A DNA stretch of 64,000 nucleotides. Origin: Formosa agariphila KMM 3901 (GTDB lineage Bacteria > Bacteroidota > Bacteroidia > Flavobacteriales > Flavobacteriaceae). Below are positions 7,005 through 17,389 of the stretch, piece by piece. Numbering within the stretch: position 1 is the stretch's first letter; each line of letters starts with the position of its first letter. The stretch lies in contig NZ_HG315671.1 in NCBI RefSeq assembly GCF_000723205.1, positions 3,484,001 to 3,548,000 of the forward strand, given 5' to 3'. Under the pieces are notes generated by a model. It saw only the letters and a program-made list of their open reading frames with translations. It was not told the origin of the DNA and ran no database searches. The translations under genes were made by a program, and so were the position numbers.

Positions 7005-9011
7005 CTAGTCTACGTTATCGTGTAAAAATGAATTATTACTTCTTAATTGAATATCATTATTATCGTCTACGCTTAAACTTGTACCCGACATATTATTCTC
7101 TGAAGAGTGTTGTGTTTCATCTAAATTAACGCCTTGGCGTTTATATGCTGGAATTTTTTCTATTTCATCAATTTTAGATGTATTGAATTTATAATTAAAA
7201 TCCTTCATCTTTCTTCTACGCTCTTCTGCACGCTCTTTAAGCATCTCAGATATTGGCGTATTCATTGGGTCTATAGGCTCTACTGGTTCTGGCTGTGTTA
7301 CTCGAGTAGGCTCTGGAGTTGCTTCTTTCTTAACAAAACTAACGTCTTGATTAAAATTGCTTAAAGTATCGTCGTGAATAGGTTTCTTCTCTTGTTTAAC
7401 CACAGCCTTACGCTCTTCCTCTTGCTCCTCATAATCGTCTAGTACGTATCTTACTTCACCTTTTTCGTTAGATTCTGTTACATTAATTAGCTCTACATAC
7501 TCATTAACCGCAGTATTTTTAACCTTATCTGTATCTTCTAATGAATGCTTGATTACGGGCTTTTCTTCTACTTCTTCTTGCGATTCTAAAGTAGGCTTAC
7601 TTTGCTGTAAAGGCATATCGAAAGTTAAGGTGATTTGCTTCTCATCTTCCTCAGGAATCTCTGTCTCAGCAACACCATTTTTAACTTCAGTAAATACAAA
7701 ATCATTTACATCGACATCGAAATCTGATAAGTTTTCGAACGTGACTTCAATATCTTTTACCGCTTGAGTTGTTTCAACTAAATCTGCTGTATTAGACGGT
7801 TTTGGTGTTTCCTTTTTAACTGGAGCATCAAAATCTTGTAAGTCGTTAATATCTAATGTATGTTTTATAACTTCAGGTGCTTTAACTTCTGCTTTTAAAT
7901 CTACACTTGGTGGGATTATAGCTGGTTCACGACTTATTTTAGACGCTTCTTCTTTATCTAGGTTTTGTTCTTCATTCAAAGAATGAATGACTTTTTTTGC
8001 CTCTGTATTTGAAATTTCATCTTGCTGATCTAAATTAAAACCAGTTGCAATTATAGTTACAGCAATAGATTCTTCTAACGAATCGTCTTCACCAACCCCC
8101 ATAATAATATTGGCACCATGACCAGCTTCGCTTTGAATATGATCGTTGATTTCACCAATCTCATCGATAGTAATTTCTTGTTCACCAGAAACGATTAGCA
8201 ACAACACGTTTTTAGCACCTTGAATTTTATTATCGTTTAATAAAGGAGAGTCTAAAGCTTTCATTATGGCATCTTTCGCTCTGTTTTGACCAGACGAAAT
8301 TGAAGACCCCATAATTGCAGAACCACTATTACTTAAAACCGTTTTAGCATCACGTAAATCGATGTTTTGTGTGTAGTGATGTGTAATAACTTCGGCTATA
8401 CCACGAGCAGCTGTGGCTAACACTTCGTCTGCTTTAGAGAATCCTGCTTTAAAACCAAGGTTTCCGTAAACTTCACGAAGTTTGTTATTATTTATCACAA
8501 TTAAAGAATCGACTACATTACGTAATTTTTCAATTCCTTTTTGTGCTTGTTCATTACGCATTTTACCTTCGAACTGAAAAGGCATGGTAACAATACCGAC
8601 AGTTAAGACATCTAGGTCTTTGGCCATTTTTGCGATGATTGGTGCAGCTCCAGTACCTGTACCACCACCCATACCAGCAGTAATAAATATCATTTTTGTG
8701 TTGGTATCCAGCATACGTTTTAAGTCGTCGTAACTTTCTACAGCAGATTGCTCACCTATTTCAGGGTTTGCACCGGCTCCTAATCCTTCGGTTAGGTCTA
8801 ATCCTAACTGAATTTTATTTGGAACACCACTGTTTTGAAGCGCTTGTGCATCTGTATTACAGATTACAAAATCTACGCCTTTAATGCCTTGTTGGAACAT
8901 GTGATTGATGGCATTACTACCACCACCACCAACACCAATAACTTTAATTACATTTGATTGGTTCTTTGGTAAGTCAAATGAGATACTTGCGAATTCTTTG
9001 TTGCTGCTCAT
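7005..9011 (-). CDS. ftsZ: Cell division protein FtsZ with long C-terminal extension
   Basis: The tubulin-like GTPase that forms the division ring. The tubulin signature 'GGGTGTGAAP' lies near residue 115, 'VIGVGGGGSNAINHM' near residue 25, and the polymerisation core ends near residue 330. It is 668 residues long against about 380 in E. coli: residues 330-640 are an acidic Glu/Val/Lys/Pro-rich linker, expected to be disordered, as is common in Bacteroidota. The final residues (DIQLRSNNSFLHDNVD) probably include the peptide that binds FtsA. It is the last gene of the dcw cluster, 88 bases after ftsA. Confidence 0.97.
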   Translation of the reverse strand: MSSNKEFASISFDLPKNQSNVIKVIGVGGGGSNAINHMFQQGIKGVDFVICNTDAQALQNSGVPNKIQLGLDLTEGLGAGANPEIGEQSAVESYDDLKRMLDTNTKMIFITAGMGGGTGTGAAPIIAKMAKDLDVLTVGIVTMPFQFEGKMRNEQAQKGIEKLRNVVDSLIVINNNKLREVYGNLGFKAGFSKADEVLATAARGIAEVITHHYTQNIDLRDAKTVLSNSGSAIMGSSISSGQNRAKDAIMKALDSPLLNDNKIQGAKNVLLLIVSGEQEITIDEIGEINDHIQSEAGHGANIIMGVGEDDSLEESIAVTIIATGFNLDQQDEISNTEAKKVIHSLNEEQNLDKEEASKISREPAIIPPSVDLKAEVKAPEVIKHTLDINDLQDFDAPVKKETPKPSNTADLVETTQAVKDIEVTFENLSDFDVDVNDFVFTEVKNGVAETEIPEEDEKQITLTFDMPLQQSKPTLESQEEVEEKPVIKHSLEDTDKVKNTAVNEYVELINVTESNEKGEVRYVLDDYEEQEEERKAVVKQEKKPIHDDTLSNFNQDVSFVKKEATPEPTRVTQPEPVEPIDPMNTPISEMLKERAEERRRKMKDFNYKFNTSKIDEIEKIPAYKRQGVNLDETQHSSENNMSGTSLSVDDNNDIQLRSNNSFLHDNVD

Positions 9012-9099
9012 AAATTCTTTTTTACTGGGTTTTAATCTTTACTTTTCTAATTCTTTATTTTTAACAATATCTGTTTTAAAATATTGCTTAACTTTTTTA

Positions 9100-10449
9100 T
9101 TATTCCGCTTTGTCCAAAAAATCCTTGATGGTGTCGGTAAATTTGTCCAAAAAACTTCTGCGCTCCTTTTTTTCGGTTGGAACGGCTTTTAACTCTTCCT
9201 TTTCCTCTAGAATTTCGTCTGTAATTGTTTCTGGGCTTTGTACTTCCTCTTCTTCAATTTCTTCAATTCTAGCTTCTCGTTGTTTACGTTCTTGATGTTT
9301 TAATCCGTCTAAAACTAAACCTACACTGGTTGCATATAACGGACTTGTAATATCTTCATTACTATCGCCTGCTAAATGCTCGTTTGGATATCCTATTCTG
9401 GTATCCATTCCAGTAATATATTCTACCAATTGCTTTAAATGCTTTAATTGTGCACCACCACCAGTTAACACAATCCCTGCAATTAGTTTCTTTTTTTGTT
9501 CTTCGTGACCGTAATTTTTAATTTCTAAAAATACTTGCTCTACGATTTCTACCACACGTGCATGAATAATTTTCGATAAATTCTTCAGTGTAATTTCTTT
9601 TGGCTCTCGACCTCTTAATCCTGGAATAGAAACAATCTCGTTGTCTTTATTTTCTCCTGGCCAAGCAGATCCAAATTTTATCTTTAAAAGTTCGGCTTGT
9701 TTTTCAATAATTGAACAGCCTTCTTTTATATCTTCAGTAATTACATTTCCACCAAAAGGAATAACTGCGGTATGACGAATAATACCATCTTTAAACACAG
9801 CTAAATCTGTTGTACCACCTCCTATATCGATAAGTGCTACACCAGCTTCTTTTTCTTCCTGACTTAATACAGCATTAGCTGAAGCCAAGGGCTCTAGTGT
9901 TAAACGTTCTAATTCTAAATCGGAACTTTTAATACAACGCCCAATATTTCTAATTGATGATACTTGACCAACTACAACGTGAAAATTAGCTTCTAAACGT
10001 CCGCCATGCATCCCAATTGGTTCTTTTATTTCCGGCTGACCATCAATTTTATATTCTTGAGGTAACACATGAATAATTTCTTCTCCAGGAAGCATTACTA
10101 ATTTATGAACCTGATTGATTAATTGATCAATATCAGATTCATCTATAACGGTTTCCGAATTTGGTCGCGTTATATAATCACTATGTTGTAAACTACGAAT
10201 ATGTTGCCCTGCAATTCCAACAGTTACACCTTCAATTTTATGTCCTGCAGAAGCTTCTGCCTCTTGCACGGCTTGTTGAATAGATTGAATGGTTTGCGTT
10301 ATGTTACTAACAACACCACGATGCACACCCAAACTTTTGGAGCGTCCTATTCCTAAAATCTCTAATTTTCCGTAATCGTTTTTACGACCAATCATGGCCA
10401 CAATTTTTGTGGTTCCAATATCTAATCCAACTGCTATATTATGTTCCAT
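9100..10449 (-). CDS. ftsA: Cell division protein FtsA
   Basis: An actin-like ATPase that tethers FtsZ filaments to the membrane. Phosphate-1 motif 'GLDIGTTKIVAMIG' at residues 8-21, phosphate-2 'LIDIGGGTTDLAVF' near residue 205, adenosine motif 'GIVLTGGGAQL' near 325. The C-terminal 'SFLDKFTDTIKDFLDKAE' is an amphipathic helix of the membrane-targeting type. It is 449 residues long, slightly longer than in proteobacteria because of a charged stretch before the helix. It starts three bases after the stop of ftsQ. Confidence 0.97.
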   Translation of the reverse strand: MEHNIAVGLDIGTTKIVAMIGRKNDYGKLEILGIGRSKSLGVHRGVVSNITQTIQSIQQAVQEAEASAGHKIEGVTVGIAGQHIRSLQHSDYITRPNSETVIDESDIDQLINQVHKLVMLPGEEIIHVLPQEYKIDGQPEIKEPIGMHGGRLEANFHVVVGQVSSIRNIGRCIKSSDLELERLTLEPLASANAVLSQEEKEAGVALIDIGGGTTDLAVFKDGIIRHTAVIPFGGNVITEDIKEGCSIIEKQAELLKIKFGSAWPGENKDNEIVSIPGLRGREPKEITLKNLSKIIHARVVEIVEQVFLEIKNYGHEEQKKKLIAGIVLTGGGAQLKHLKQLVEYITGMDTRIGYPNEHLAGDSNEDITSPLYATSVGLVLDGLKHQERKQREARIEEIEEEEVQSPETITDEILEEKEELKAVPTEKKERRSFLDKFTDTIKDFLDKAE

Positions 10450-10452
10450 AGT

Positions 10453-11175
10453 TTAGTTTTTGGTGCACACCACTTGGTTATCGAATTGCAAATTAATTTT
10501 ATCATAATCTTTAAGCGAATTCTCTTCTAGAGCTTTCTTATAAAATACTTTTAGATTATTAATCTTTTTATCTAATTGAGTTAAATCTCCTAAATACACA
10601 TTAAAGCGGTGTTGTCTTAACTTCAATGAAATTTTTTGAGTTTCATCTTGATGAATTTCCACCACATGTTTCTTTAGAAACGTATCATTATAAACTTTCT
10701 GAGCGATTATAAAAACATTACTCAAATTATTTTTTTCAATATGTCCCACAACAAAAGGTACTCTTGCCGTATGATTAGTCGACAAGGGCATATAGCCACC
10801 TCTATCATCTAGATAATACGAGGTTGTATCTTGAATACGTGCTATCGGCAACTTTTGTTCGATATCGGCTGTTAACGAGCCGTTTACATCTACATAAACT
10901 TGTGCTGATTTAATTAATGGGTTCGAATTCAGGGCAAATTCTAGCGTATTCAAATCTAAAGTTTCTTTGGTCATTTCTGAAACCTCTTTCTCTTTTTGTA
11001 TTAACAAGTTACTAACATTTTCTTGCGTAATATATAAATTATTATCGCCCATAAAATGAATTATTGGCTCAGATATTTTACGCTGAGAATTTCTTGCAGA
11101 TGCAAAGGCAAACAAAAATAAAACAATCCCTGATAAAACTATAAGTTTTACATAACCCCAATGTATTTTACTCAT
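10453..11175 (-). CDS. ftsQ: Cell division protein FtsQ/DivIB
   Basis: A 240-residue bitopic protein: short cytoplasmic start, one membrane helix near residues 8-25 ('LIVLSGIVLFLFAFASA'), then a periplasmic POTRA and beta domain. It links FtsL and FtsI to the divisome. Sequence conservation in this family is low, so the call rests on position between murC and ftsA, topology and size. It overlaps the end of murC by eight bases. Confidence 0.88.
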   Translation of the reverse strand: MSKIHWGYVKLIVLSGIVLFLFAFASARNSQRKISEPIIHFMGDNNLYITQENVSNLLIQKEKEVSEMTKETLDLNTLEFALNSNPLIKSAQVYVDVNGSLTADIEQKLPIARIQDTTSYYLDDRGGYMPLSTNHTARVPFVVGHIEKNNLSNVFIIAQKVYNDTFLKKHVVEIHQDETQKISLKLRQHRFNVYLGDLTQLDKKINNLKVFYKKALEENSLKDYDKINLQFDNQVVCTKN

Positions 11176-12520
11176 CTTGTAATGCGGTTTTTATATGTTC
11201 AACTTCTACTCCAATATCACCTGCTCCCATTGTAACAATTACAGATGCATCACTCGCTTTAATTTTTGATATAAGATTTGATTTTGACACCAATTCCTTA
11301 TTTTCAGTTTTAATTTTATCTAACAACCAGGCAGATGTTACGCCTTCAATTGGTAACTCTCGAGCCGGATAAATATCTAATAATAACACAGCATCAAACT
11401 GCGATAAACTTTTAGCAAATTCATCTATAAAATCACGTGTTCTACTAAACAAATGAGGCTGAAATACCGCTAACACACTTTTTCCTGGATACATCTCTGT
11501 AACCGCTTGATACACGGCATTTATTTCTTCCGGATGATGTGCATAATCGTCTATAAAAACCAAATCGTCTGACTTAATATGATAAGTAAAACGTCTTTTA
11601 ACCCCTTTATATAATGCTAAAGCCTCGGCGAGCTGCGGGTGAGGGCACCCATATTCTACAGCCATCGCCAAGGCAATTAGAGCATTAGACAAATTATGTC
11701 TACCAGGCAGGTTAAATTGAATATCTTTAACAACAGCTGTTGGTGTTTTTACATTAAACACGTAACCTCCGTTTTCTATTTTAATATTTTGTGCAGTATA
11801 ATCAGAGTCATCTTCTATACCGTATGTTATACCTTCAATTGGCAATCCGTTTTTAACAAACAACTTACCTCCTTTTTTTACACGCTTTGAAAACTCTATA
11901 AACGAATCCTTCAGCGCTTCTGCTTCTCCATAAATATCTAAATGATCTGCATCCATAGATGTTATACAAGCAATATCTGGAGATAACGTTAAAAACGAAC
12001 GATCAAACTCGTCGGCTTCTACCACAGAAACTTCTGTGCCTTTAGATATATAATTAGAATTATAATTTTCACTTATACCACCTAAAAACCCAGTCATTGG
12101 CACTTGGCATTCGTATAACAAATGCGCCAAAATACTTGAGGTTGTTGTTTTACCATGCGTACCCGCTACAGCCAAACAAAACGTATTTTCTGTAACCAAT
12201 CCTAAAATTTCAGAACGTTTTAACACACTGAAACTTTTATTGTTTTTAAAATACACCAATTCCATATTATCTTTCGGAATCGCCGGTGTATACACCACTA
12301 AAGTTGTATCGTAATTAAAAAATGAATTCGGAATATTTGCAACAGAATCACTAAAATGAATCTCAATACCTAACGCATCTAAAGCACGCGTAACATCGCT
12401 AGGGGTTTTATCATACCCAGCAACACGCTTGTTATTAGCTTTGAAATATCGTGCTAAAGCACTCATCCCAATTCCGCCAATACCAATAAAATAAACGTTA
12501 TCTATAGTGTTTAAATTCAT
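11168..12520 (-). CDS. murC: UDP-N-acetylmuramate-L-alanine ligase
   Basis: Adds L-alanine to UDP-MurNAc, the first step of the stem peptide, in the cytoplasm. The N-terminal nucleotide-sugar domain has 'GIGGIGMSALARYF', the Mur ligase P-loop is 'GTHGKTTTSS' near residue 120, and 'DDYAHHPEEI' near 320 marks the C-terminal domain; the last motif is typical of MurC. 450 residues is normal. Its start adjoins the murG stop with no gap. Confidence 0.97.
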   Translation of the reverse strand: MNLNTIDNVYFIGIGGIGMSALARYFKANNKRVAGYDKTPSDVTRALDALGIEIHFSDSVANIPNSFFNYDTTLVVYTPAIPKDNMELVYFKNNKSFSVLKRSEILGLVTENTFCLAVAGTHGKTTTSSILAHLLYECQVPMTGFLGGISENYNSNYISKGTEVSVVEADEFDRSFLTLSPDIACITSMDADHLDIYGEAEALKDSFIEFSKRVKKGGKLFVKNGLPIEGITYGIEDDSDYTAQNIKIENGGYVFNVKTPTAVVKDIQFNLPGRHNLSNALIALAMAVEYGCPHPQLAEALALYKGVKRRFTYHIKSDDLVFIDDYAHHPEEINAVYQAVTEMYPGKSVLAVFQPHLFSRTRDFIDEFAKSLSQFDAVLLLDIYPARELPIEGVTSAWLLDKIKTENKELVSKSNLISKIKASDASVIVTMGAGDIGVEVEHIKTALQDE

Positions 12521-13618
12521 TTAGCTTTTTAATAATTTTTCTACTTCGTCTACGATATCTTTTGTCGCATTTACCAATGCTAATTTTTTTATATTTTCAC
12601 TTAAAATGTTCTGTTTTTCTTTAGATTCAATTAACTGAGAAAACTTATTTTCAAAATCGACATCTAAATCGCTTTCCTGTATTAACAATGCTGCATTTTC
12701 TTTTACAATAGCCATCGCATTTTTAGTTTGATGATCTTCTGCAACATTTGGAGACGGAATAAAAATAACCGGCTTACCAACAATACATAATTCTGAAACC
12801 GAACTTGCTCCTGCTCTAGAAATAATTATATCTGCAGCAGCATATGCAAAATCCATATTATTCAAATATGCATGAACTTGAACGTTTTTTGTATTCCCAT
12901 TAATTTTATATTTATCGTAATACAATTTTCCGCACTGCCATATAATTTGAACATTACGTGTTTGCAAATAATCTATTTCTTTTTCAATTAATTCATTAAT
13001 ACGCTTAGAACCTAAACTACCACCTAAAACCAACAAGGTCTTTTTCTCTGGCACTAGCTTAAAAAACGCCTTAGCTTCTTCTGTTTTAGAATTTATATCT
13101 AACAATCCTTGACGCACAGGATTACCTGTTTTTATAATTTTTTGCTTCGGAAAAAAACGATCTAAACCATCGTAAGCCACACAAATTTTCTGAACCTTTT
13201 TAGATAACAACTTATTTGTTATCCCTGGAAAAGAATTCTGTTCCTGAATTAAACTCGGAATATTTTTTCCTGTAGCCATTTGCAATAAAGGCCCACTAGC
13301 AAATCCACCTGTACCTATAACTACATCTGGCTTAAACTTTTTAATAATTTTTCGTGCTTCATAAAGACTGCTAATCAACTTGAAAGGAAACATCAGGTTT
13401 TTTAAAGTCAGCTCCCGCTGAATTCCCGAAATCCACAACCCTTCAATTTTAAAGCCTGCCTGTGGCACTTTTTCCATTTCCATTCTATCTTTCGCGCCCA
13501 CAAAAAGAAATTCCGCATCTGGGTAACGCGTTTTCAATTCGTTTGCAATAGCAATCGCCGGGTAGATATGTCCACCAGTTCCTCCTCCAGATAATATGAT
13601 ACGATAACTTTTACTCAT
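12521..13618 (-). CDS. murG: UDP-GlcNAc:undecaprenyl-PP-MurNAc-pentapeptide GlcNAc transferase
   Basis: A family GT28 enzyme that makes lipid II from lipid I at the inner face of the membrane. The N-terminal glycine-rich loop '[15 protein letters not shown]' and the C-terminal '[11 protein letters not shown]' for the UDP-GlcNAc site are both present, as is the membrane-proximal hydrophobic patch. 365 residues is normal. The start overlaps the ftsW stop by one base. Confidence 0.97.
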   Translation of the reverse strand: MSKSYRIILSGGGTGGHIYPAIAIANELKTRYPDAEFLFVGAKDRMEMEKVPQAGFKIEGLWISGIQRELTLKNLMFPFKLISSLYEARKIIKKFKPDVVIGTGGFASGPLLQMATGKNIPSLIQEQNSFPGITNKLLSKKVQKICVAYDGLDRFFPKQKIIKTGNPVRQGLLDINSKTEEAKAFFKLVPEKKTLLVLGGSLGSKRINELIEKEIDYLQTRNVQIIWQCGKLYYDKYKINGNTKNVQVHAYLNNMDFAYAAADIIISRAGASSVSELCIVGKPVIFIPSPNVAEDHQTKNAMAIVKENAALLIQESDLDVDFENKFSQLIESKEKQNILSENIKKLALVNATKDIVDEVEKLLKS

Positions 13619-14814
13619 TATATTGCTTCCGATAAAATTTCTAACGGATTTTCTTCATCTATTTCTTCTTCTTTTTCCGACACTTGACTATTAGCACTTA
13701 CACTTAATATAATACCAACAGCTAAACATGTCATCCAAATCGACGTTCCTCCACTACTAATAAGTGGCAACGTTTGCCCTGTTACAGGAAACAACTCTAC
13801 AGCTACAGCCATATTTAACAAGGCTTGAATTACAATTGGCAAGCCTACACCCAAAACTACTAACGACCCAAAAATGGTCTTAGCTTTATGAGACACCACT
13901 ACTATTCTAAATAACAACAATAAATACACACTCATTAAAATAACAGCACCTATTAACCCATATTCTTCAACAACAATTGCATAAATAAAATCTGAGGATG
14001 ACTGTGGCAAAAAGTTTTTCTGAACACTTTTTCCCGGACCAACACCTTTAATTCCACCTGATGCTATAGCTATTTTAGCTTTTTCAATCTGATAATCTTC
14101 TTCTGTATCTTCTCCATTCGAAAAATTTTCCACACGACTCATCCAAGTGTCAACACGATTAGGCATCGCATCTGGAAAAGCTTTAGCTACCAAAACAAAC
14201 ATGGCTAAACACAGCACTCCCATTCCTATTATTATTGCTAAATATTTAATAGGATAACCACCTAAAAACACTAATATAATTACTGTTAAGAATATTAAAG
14301 CTGCTGTTGAAAAGTTAGCAGGCAATATTAAAATTAACACTAAGAACACAGGCATCCAGAGCGGTAAAATAGACTCTTTAAACGTAATTGGAGTATCGGC
14401 CATTTTCGCCATATATCGTGCAACATAAATCATAAGCACTAGCGATGCGAACGTAGACGTTTGAAACGACATTCCTACAATAGGAATCTGGATCCATCGA
14501 CTCGCATTAGCACCTTCTATGGTAGTCCCTTGAAGCATGGTAAAGCCTAACAATACTAACGCTACCAATATCCCCACAAACGACAATCCGCGTAAATAAC
14601 GATAAGGCATGAGATGAGTAAAGTACATAAATACAAACCCCACACTTAAATGCATAAAATGTTTTAAGAAAAAAGTAAAAGTACTACCGCTACCATGCAT
14701 ATACGCCAAGTTGCTTGCCGCACTATACACCGGTAAGAATGAGAATAATGCCAACAATGCAGCAATAGCCCAAATAGAACGGTCTCCTTTTAATTTGTTT
14801 AAAAATTCTTGCAT
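13618..14814 (-). CDS. ftsW: SEDS-family glycan polymerase FtsW
   Basis: A polytopic SEDS protein of 398 residues with about ten membrane helices, polymerising glycan strands at the septum with FtsI. '[23 protein letters not shown]' region near residue 255 and '[16 protein letters not shown]' near 345 are family hallmarks. Identity as FtsW rather than RodA follows from its place in the dcw cluster. The C-terminus carries a short acidic cytoplasmic tail. The start overlaps the murD stop by one base. Confidence 0.95.
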   Translation of the reverse strand: MQEFLNKLKGDRSIWAIAALLALFSFLPVYSAASNLAYMHGSGSTFTFFLKHFMHLSVGFVFMYFTHLMPYRYLRGLSFVGILVALVLLGFTMLQGTTIEGANASRWIQIPIVGMSFQTSTFASLVLMIYVARYMAKMADTPITFKESILPLWMPVFLVLILILPANFSTAALIFLTVIILVFLGGYPIKYLAIIIGMGVLCLAMFVLVAKAFPDAMPNRVDTWMSRVENFSNGEDTEEDYQIEKAKIAIASGGIKGVGPGKSVQKNFLPQSSSDFIYAIVVEEYGLIGAVILMSVYLLLLFRIVVVSHKAKTIFGSLVVLGVGLPIVIQALLNMAVAVELFPVTGQTLPLISSGGTSIWMTCLAVGIILSVSANSQVSEKEEEIDEENPLEILSEAI

Positions 14815-16145
14815 TATAAATTCCTTACTGCGTCTTTAAATTGCCTTCCTCTATCTTCGTAATTTTCGAATAAATCGAAACTAGCACATGCTGGAGACAA
14901 CAATACATTATCGCCTGCTTCTGCTATTTTATAAGCGATTTTAACCGCCTCATTCATAGATTGTGTTTCCACAATAACATCTACCATATTACTAAAGTTT
15001 TGCAACAATTTTTCATTGTTTACACCCAAGCATATAACTGCTTTCACTTTAGTATTTACGAAAGAATATAACTCTTCGTAACTATTTCCTTTATCCTCAC
15101 CACCAACAATCCAAACTGTAGGTGCCGACATGCTTTCTAAAGCGTAGTATGTCGCGTTCACATTTGTAGCCTTAGAATCGTTTATATATTGAACCTTGTT
15201 AATTTTCAACACATGCTCTAAACGGTGTTCTACACCCTGAAAGTTCTCTAAACTTTCTCGAATGGTCTGCTTTCTTATTTTTAATAAGTGCGCCACTGTC
15301 GAAGCAGCCATTGCGTTTTTAACATTATGCTTACCTTCTAATGCTAGGTCTCTTGCTGACATAAGTATCTGATTGTTATCTATTGTTATTTTAATATTTT
15401 CTTTTTCTAAACATGCGCCATTTTCTATAGTCTTTACTAACGAAAATGGTAATAATTGCGATTGCACTGGATGTTTCTCCAACCAATCGACTAACACTGG
15501 ATCATCTGCATCATAAATCAAATAATCATCTTTTGTTTGGTTCATTGCAATTCTAAATTTTGAAGCGATATACGCATCAAAATCATAATTATACCGATCT
15601 AAATGATCTGGTGTAATATTGGTTATTACTGCAATATGTGGTTTAAAATCTACCACACCATCCAATTGAAAACTACTGATTTCAAGCACATAGTTTTTAA
15701 AATCGTCTTCTAAAACCTGCTTAGCAAAACTATCTCCAATGTTCCCAGCTAACCCCACATCTAACTCCTCTTTTAGGATATGAAATGCCAAACTCGCTGT
15801 TGTTGTTTTTCCATTGCTTCCGGTAATTCCTACAATTGTTGCTGTTGTAAATTGCACCGCAAATTCTATCTCAGAAATTACAGGAATATCGTTTTCAACC
15901 AACTGTTTTACCAATGGCACTTTATCTGGAATACCTGGGCTTTTCATAACCACATCTGCATTCAGAATTTTAGCTTCCGTATGCTGTAGCTCTTCCCAAG
16001 CAATGTCATGATGTATAAGAACGTTTTTATACTTTTCTTTTATTTTTCCTTTATCGGAAACAAATACGTCGAATCCTTTTTCTTTTCCTAAAAGCGCTGT
16101 TCCCACACCACTTTCTCCACCACCAAGAATCACCAACCTTTTCAT
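14814..16145 (-). CDS. murD: UDP-N-acetylmuramoyl-L-alanine-D-glutamate ligase
   Basis: Adds D-glutamate to the stem peptide. 443 residues; N-terminal 'LGGGESGVGTALLGKEKG', Mur ligase P-loop 'GSNGKTTTASL' near residue 113, 'NITPDHLDRY' near 180 and 'INDSKATNVNATYYALES' region near 315 are all in place. It lies between ftsW and mraY with one base between it and mraY. Confidence 0.97.
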   Translation of the reverse strand: MKRLVILGGGESGVGTALLGKEKGFDVFVSDKGKIKEKYKNVLIHHDIAWEELQHTEAKILNADVVMKSPGIPDKVPLVKQLVENDIPVISEIEFAVQFTTATIVGITGSNGKTTTASLAFHILKEELDVGLAGNIGDSFAKQVLEDDFKNYVLEISSFQLDGVVDFKPHIAVITNITPDHLDRYNYDFDAYIASKFRIAMNQTKDDYLIYDADDPVLVDWLEKHPVQSQLLPFSLVKTIENGACLEKENIKITIDNNQILMSARDLALEGKHNVKNAMAASTVAHLLKIRKQTIRESLENFQGVEHRLEHVLKINKVQYINDSKATNVNATYYALESMSAPTVWIVGGEDKGNSYEELYSFVNTKVKAVICLGVNNEKLLQNFSNMVDVIVETQSMNEAVKIAYKIAEAGDNVLLSPACASFDLFENYEDRGRQFKDAVRNL

Positions 16146-16146
16146 C

Positions 16147-17388
16147 TTATCTAATTTTTAAGGTTACAATGGTAATAATTGCTAACAGTATTCCTATAAT
16201 CCAAAATCGGGTTACAATTTTACTCTCGTGATATCCAGATTTCTGATAGTGATGATGCAAAGGCGACATCTTAAAAATACGTCGACCCTCGCCATATTTC
16301 TTTCGTGTGTATTTAAAGTAACTCACCTGTAATACCACCGATAAATTTTCTGCTAAAAAGATTCCGCACAACACCGGAATTAACCATTCTTTTCTAACCG
16401 CAATAGCAATAACTGCAATGATTCCTCCAATAGTTAAACTTCCTGTATCTCCCATAAATACTTGGGCTGGATACGTATTATACCATAAAAACCCAACCAA
16501 AGCTCCCATAAATGCAGCTATATAAATTGTGATTTCTTCAACTCGCGGGATATACATGATGTTGAGATAATCTGAGAAAATAATATTCCCAGAAACCCAA
16601 GCGAATATCCCCAAGGTAAACACTATAATTGCCGATGTTCCTGCTGCCAAACCATCAATTCCATCGGTAAGATTAGCTCCATTAGACACTGCTGTAATGA
16701 TAAAAATTACGATTGGAATAAATAACAACCATGCATATTTTGCTAAACTTGGATCAATCCAAGTAATTAAATCGGCGTAATCAAATTCGTTACCTTTAAT
16801 AAAAGGTATTGTTGTTTTAGTCGATTGCTCTTCGGCCGCGAAAAACTTACCAGGCAAAGCATTAGGATTTTCTGCTAATATTTCTAATTGCTGCGCTTCA
16901 GGTAACTTTTCTTTAATAGTTACATTAGGATTAAAATACAAGGTAGTCCCAACAATTAACCCTAAACCAATCTGACCAAGCACTTTAAACTTTCCTTTTA
17001 AGCCTTCTTTGTCGTTTTTAAACTTCTTAATATAATCGTCTATAAAACCAATAGTTCCCATCCATAAGGTTGTAACAATCAGTAATAAAATGTAAACATT
17101 ATCTAATTTTGCTAATAAAATCACAGGAATTAAGGTTGCCAGAATTATAATAATTCCACCCATAGTTGGTGTTCCAGCTTTTTCAGACTGTCCTTCAAGT
17201 CCTAAATCACGAATTGTTTCTCCCACCTGTTGACGCTGTAAAAAGCGAATGATGCGTTTTCCGAAAACCGTAGAAATAATTAAAGACATTAAAATTGCCA
17301 TAGCCGCACGAAAGGTTATAAACCCAAAAAGTGATGCTCCTGGAAATTGATAATGTTGCTCTAAATAGTCGAAAAAATAGTATAACAT
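16147..17388 (-). CDS. mraY: Phospho-N-acetylmuramoyl-pentapeptide transferase
   Basis: A ten-helix membrane enzyme that transfers phospho-MurNAc-pentapeptide to undecaprenyl phosphate (lipid I). '[13 protein letters not shown]' near residue 70, '[15 protein letters not shown]' near 235 with the catalytic Asp cluster, and '[18 protein letters not shown]' near 370 are diagnostic. At 413 residues it is about 50 longer than E. coli MraY, through an insert near residues 150-200 that is usual in Bacteroidota. Confidence 0.97.
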   Translation of the reverse strand: MLYYFFDYLEQHYQFPGASLFGFITFRAAMAILMSLIISTVFGKRIIRFLQRQQVGETIRDLGLEGQSEKAGTPTMGGIIIILATLIPVILLAKLDNVYILLLIVTTLWMGTIGFIDDYIKKFKNDKEGLKGKFKVLGQIGLGLIVGTTLYFNPNVTIKEKLPEAQQLEILAENPNALPGKFFAAEEQSTKTTIPFIKGNEFDYADLITWIDPSLAKYAWLLFIPIVIFIITAVSNGANLTDGIDGLAAGTSAIIVFTLGIFAWVSGNIIFSDYLNIMYIPRVEEITIYIAAFMGALVGFLWYNTYPAQVFMGDTGSLTIGGIIAVIAIAVRKEWLIPVLCGIFLAENLSVVLQVSYFKYTRKKYGEGRRIFKMSPLHHHYQKSGYHESKIVTRFWIIGILLAIITIVTLKIR

Positions 17389-17389
17389 A

